Of a stretch of 6,797 bases of DNA, positions 6,749 through 6,797 are shown in pieces. The stretch is from Candidatus Poseidonia sp. (lineage in GTDB: Archaea; Thermoplasmatota; Poseidoniia; Poseidoniales; Poseidoniaceae): the NCBI GenBank assembly GCA_023254365.1, contig JALRLQ010000077.1, positions 1 through 6,797 of the forward strand, given 5' to 3'. Under the pieces are notes generated by a model. That model was not told the origin of the DNA and ran no database searches. It saw only the letters and a list, made by a program, of their open reading frames with translations. The translations under genes and the position numbers were made by a program. Numbering within the stretch: position 1 is the first letter of the stretch; the number at the start of each line of letters is the position of its first letter.

Positions 6749-6758
6749 TCAATTATCA
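6749..6758 (-). promoter_or_regulatory. TATA-like promoter box of the regulator gene
   Basis: The minus strand reads TGATAATTGA, centred about 25 bases before the ATG at 6729, the spacing expected for a leaderless archaeal transcript. No Shine-Dalgarno sequence precedes that ATG. A second AT-rich stretch (GCATTTTACC, 6766-6775) is an alternative that would leave a leader of about 14 bases. Either promoter would place the GTG at 6783 outside the transcript. Confidence 0.5.
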
Positions 6759-6773
6759 GGGCCGTGGTAAAAT

Positions 6774-6790
6774 GCTTTGACACTCAAAGC
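6774..6790. repeat. Perfect 7-3-7 inverted repeat upstream of the regulator gene
   Basis: GCTTTGA and TCAAAGC flank CAC, giving a 17-base palindrome with no mismatch. It lies 15 bases upstream of the regulator's TATA-like box. On the minus strand it is followed by ATTTTACC, so it could be either an operator for a dimeric regulator or a hairpin terminating a gene that enters from beyond the window edge. Confidence 0.6.
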
Positions 6791-6797
6791 GGGAGCA

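Noticed and set aside
6730..6783. GTG at 6783 as the start of the regulator, adding 18 residues
   Set aside because: It lies within the palindrome and upstream of both TATA candidates, lacks a Shine-Dalgarno sequence, and would put a polar extension before the signal peptide that begins at the ATG at 6729.
1..6797. tRNA, rRNA, CRISPR array, insertion sequence or integration site
   Set aside because: No cloverleaf-like segment, regularly spaced repeat, transposase motif or terminal inverted repeat was seen; nearly all the sequence is accounted for by six intact genes.

Overview
The window looks archaeal and most likely comes from a euryarchaeon/Thermoplasmatota-type genome; marine Poseidoniales (Marine Group II) fits best. 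The evidence is (i) a PilT-like ATPase fused to a KH domain, an architecture typical of archaea, (ii) a membrane-anchored regulator with two winged-helix domains and a secreted beta-propeller lipoprotein, both common in euryarchaea, and (iii) archaeal-style AT-rich boxes 24-27 bases upstream of start codons that have no Shine-Dalgarno sequence. GC is moderately high by eye. The taxonomic call is an inference; no rRNA or marker gene is present.

All six supported genes are on the minus strand, so transcription runs from high to low coordinates. In that order they are: a membrane-anchored tandem winged-helix regulator (best start 6729, ends 5863); a 784-residue beta-propeller lipoprotein (5801-3447); a LysE/ArgO-family amino-acid exporter (3437-2817); a compact Gfo/Idh/MocA-family oxidoreductase (2747-1848); a 117-residue four-helix membrane protein of unknown function (1782-1429); and a PilT-type ATPase with a C-terminal KH domain but no N-terminal PIN domain (1378-8). 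Coding density is high, the spacers are 9 to 69 bases, and no gap exceeds 300 bases. There are no RNA genes, CRISPR arrays, insertion sequences or pseudogenes that I can see.

Start signals fall into two classes. The regulator and the propeller gene lack a Shine-Dalgarno sequence and have a TATA-like box at about the distance expected for leaderless transcription. The exporter, oxidoreductase and ATPase have GAGG, GGTGAGG and GGTGA respectively, as expected for genes translated from within a longer transcript. The exporter's ribosome binding site overlaps the propeller's stop codon, so these two are very probably co-transcribed.

The most interesting part is the right half. A one-component regulator spans the membrane, with an acidic Ser/Asp/Glu stalk outside and two winged helices inside, and lies directly upstream of a lipid-anchored propeller that ends in a similar acidic tail. 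A perfect 7-3-7 palindrome sits just upstream of the regulator's promoter. Together they could form a small envelope-sensing module that controls itself, the propeller and an amino-acid exporter; that is a hypothesis from gene order. The left half holds metabolic and nucleic-acid-related genes with no visible functional link to it.
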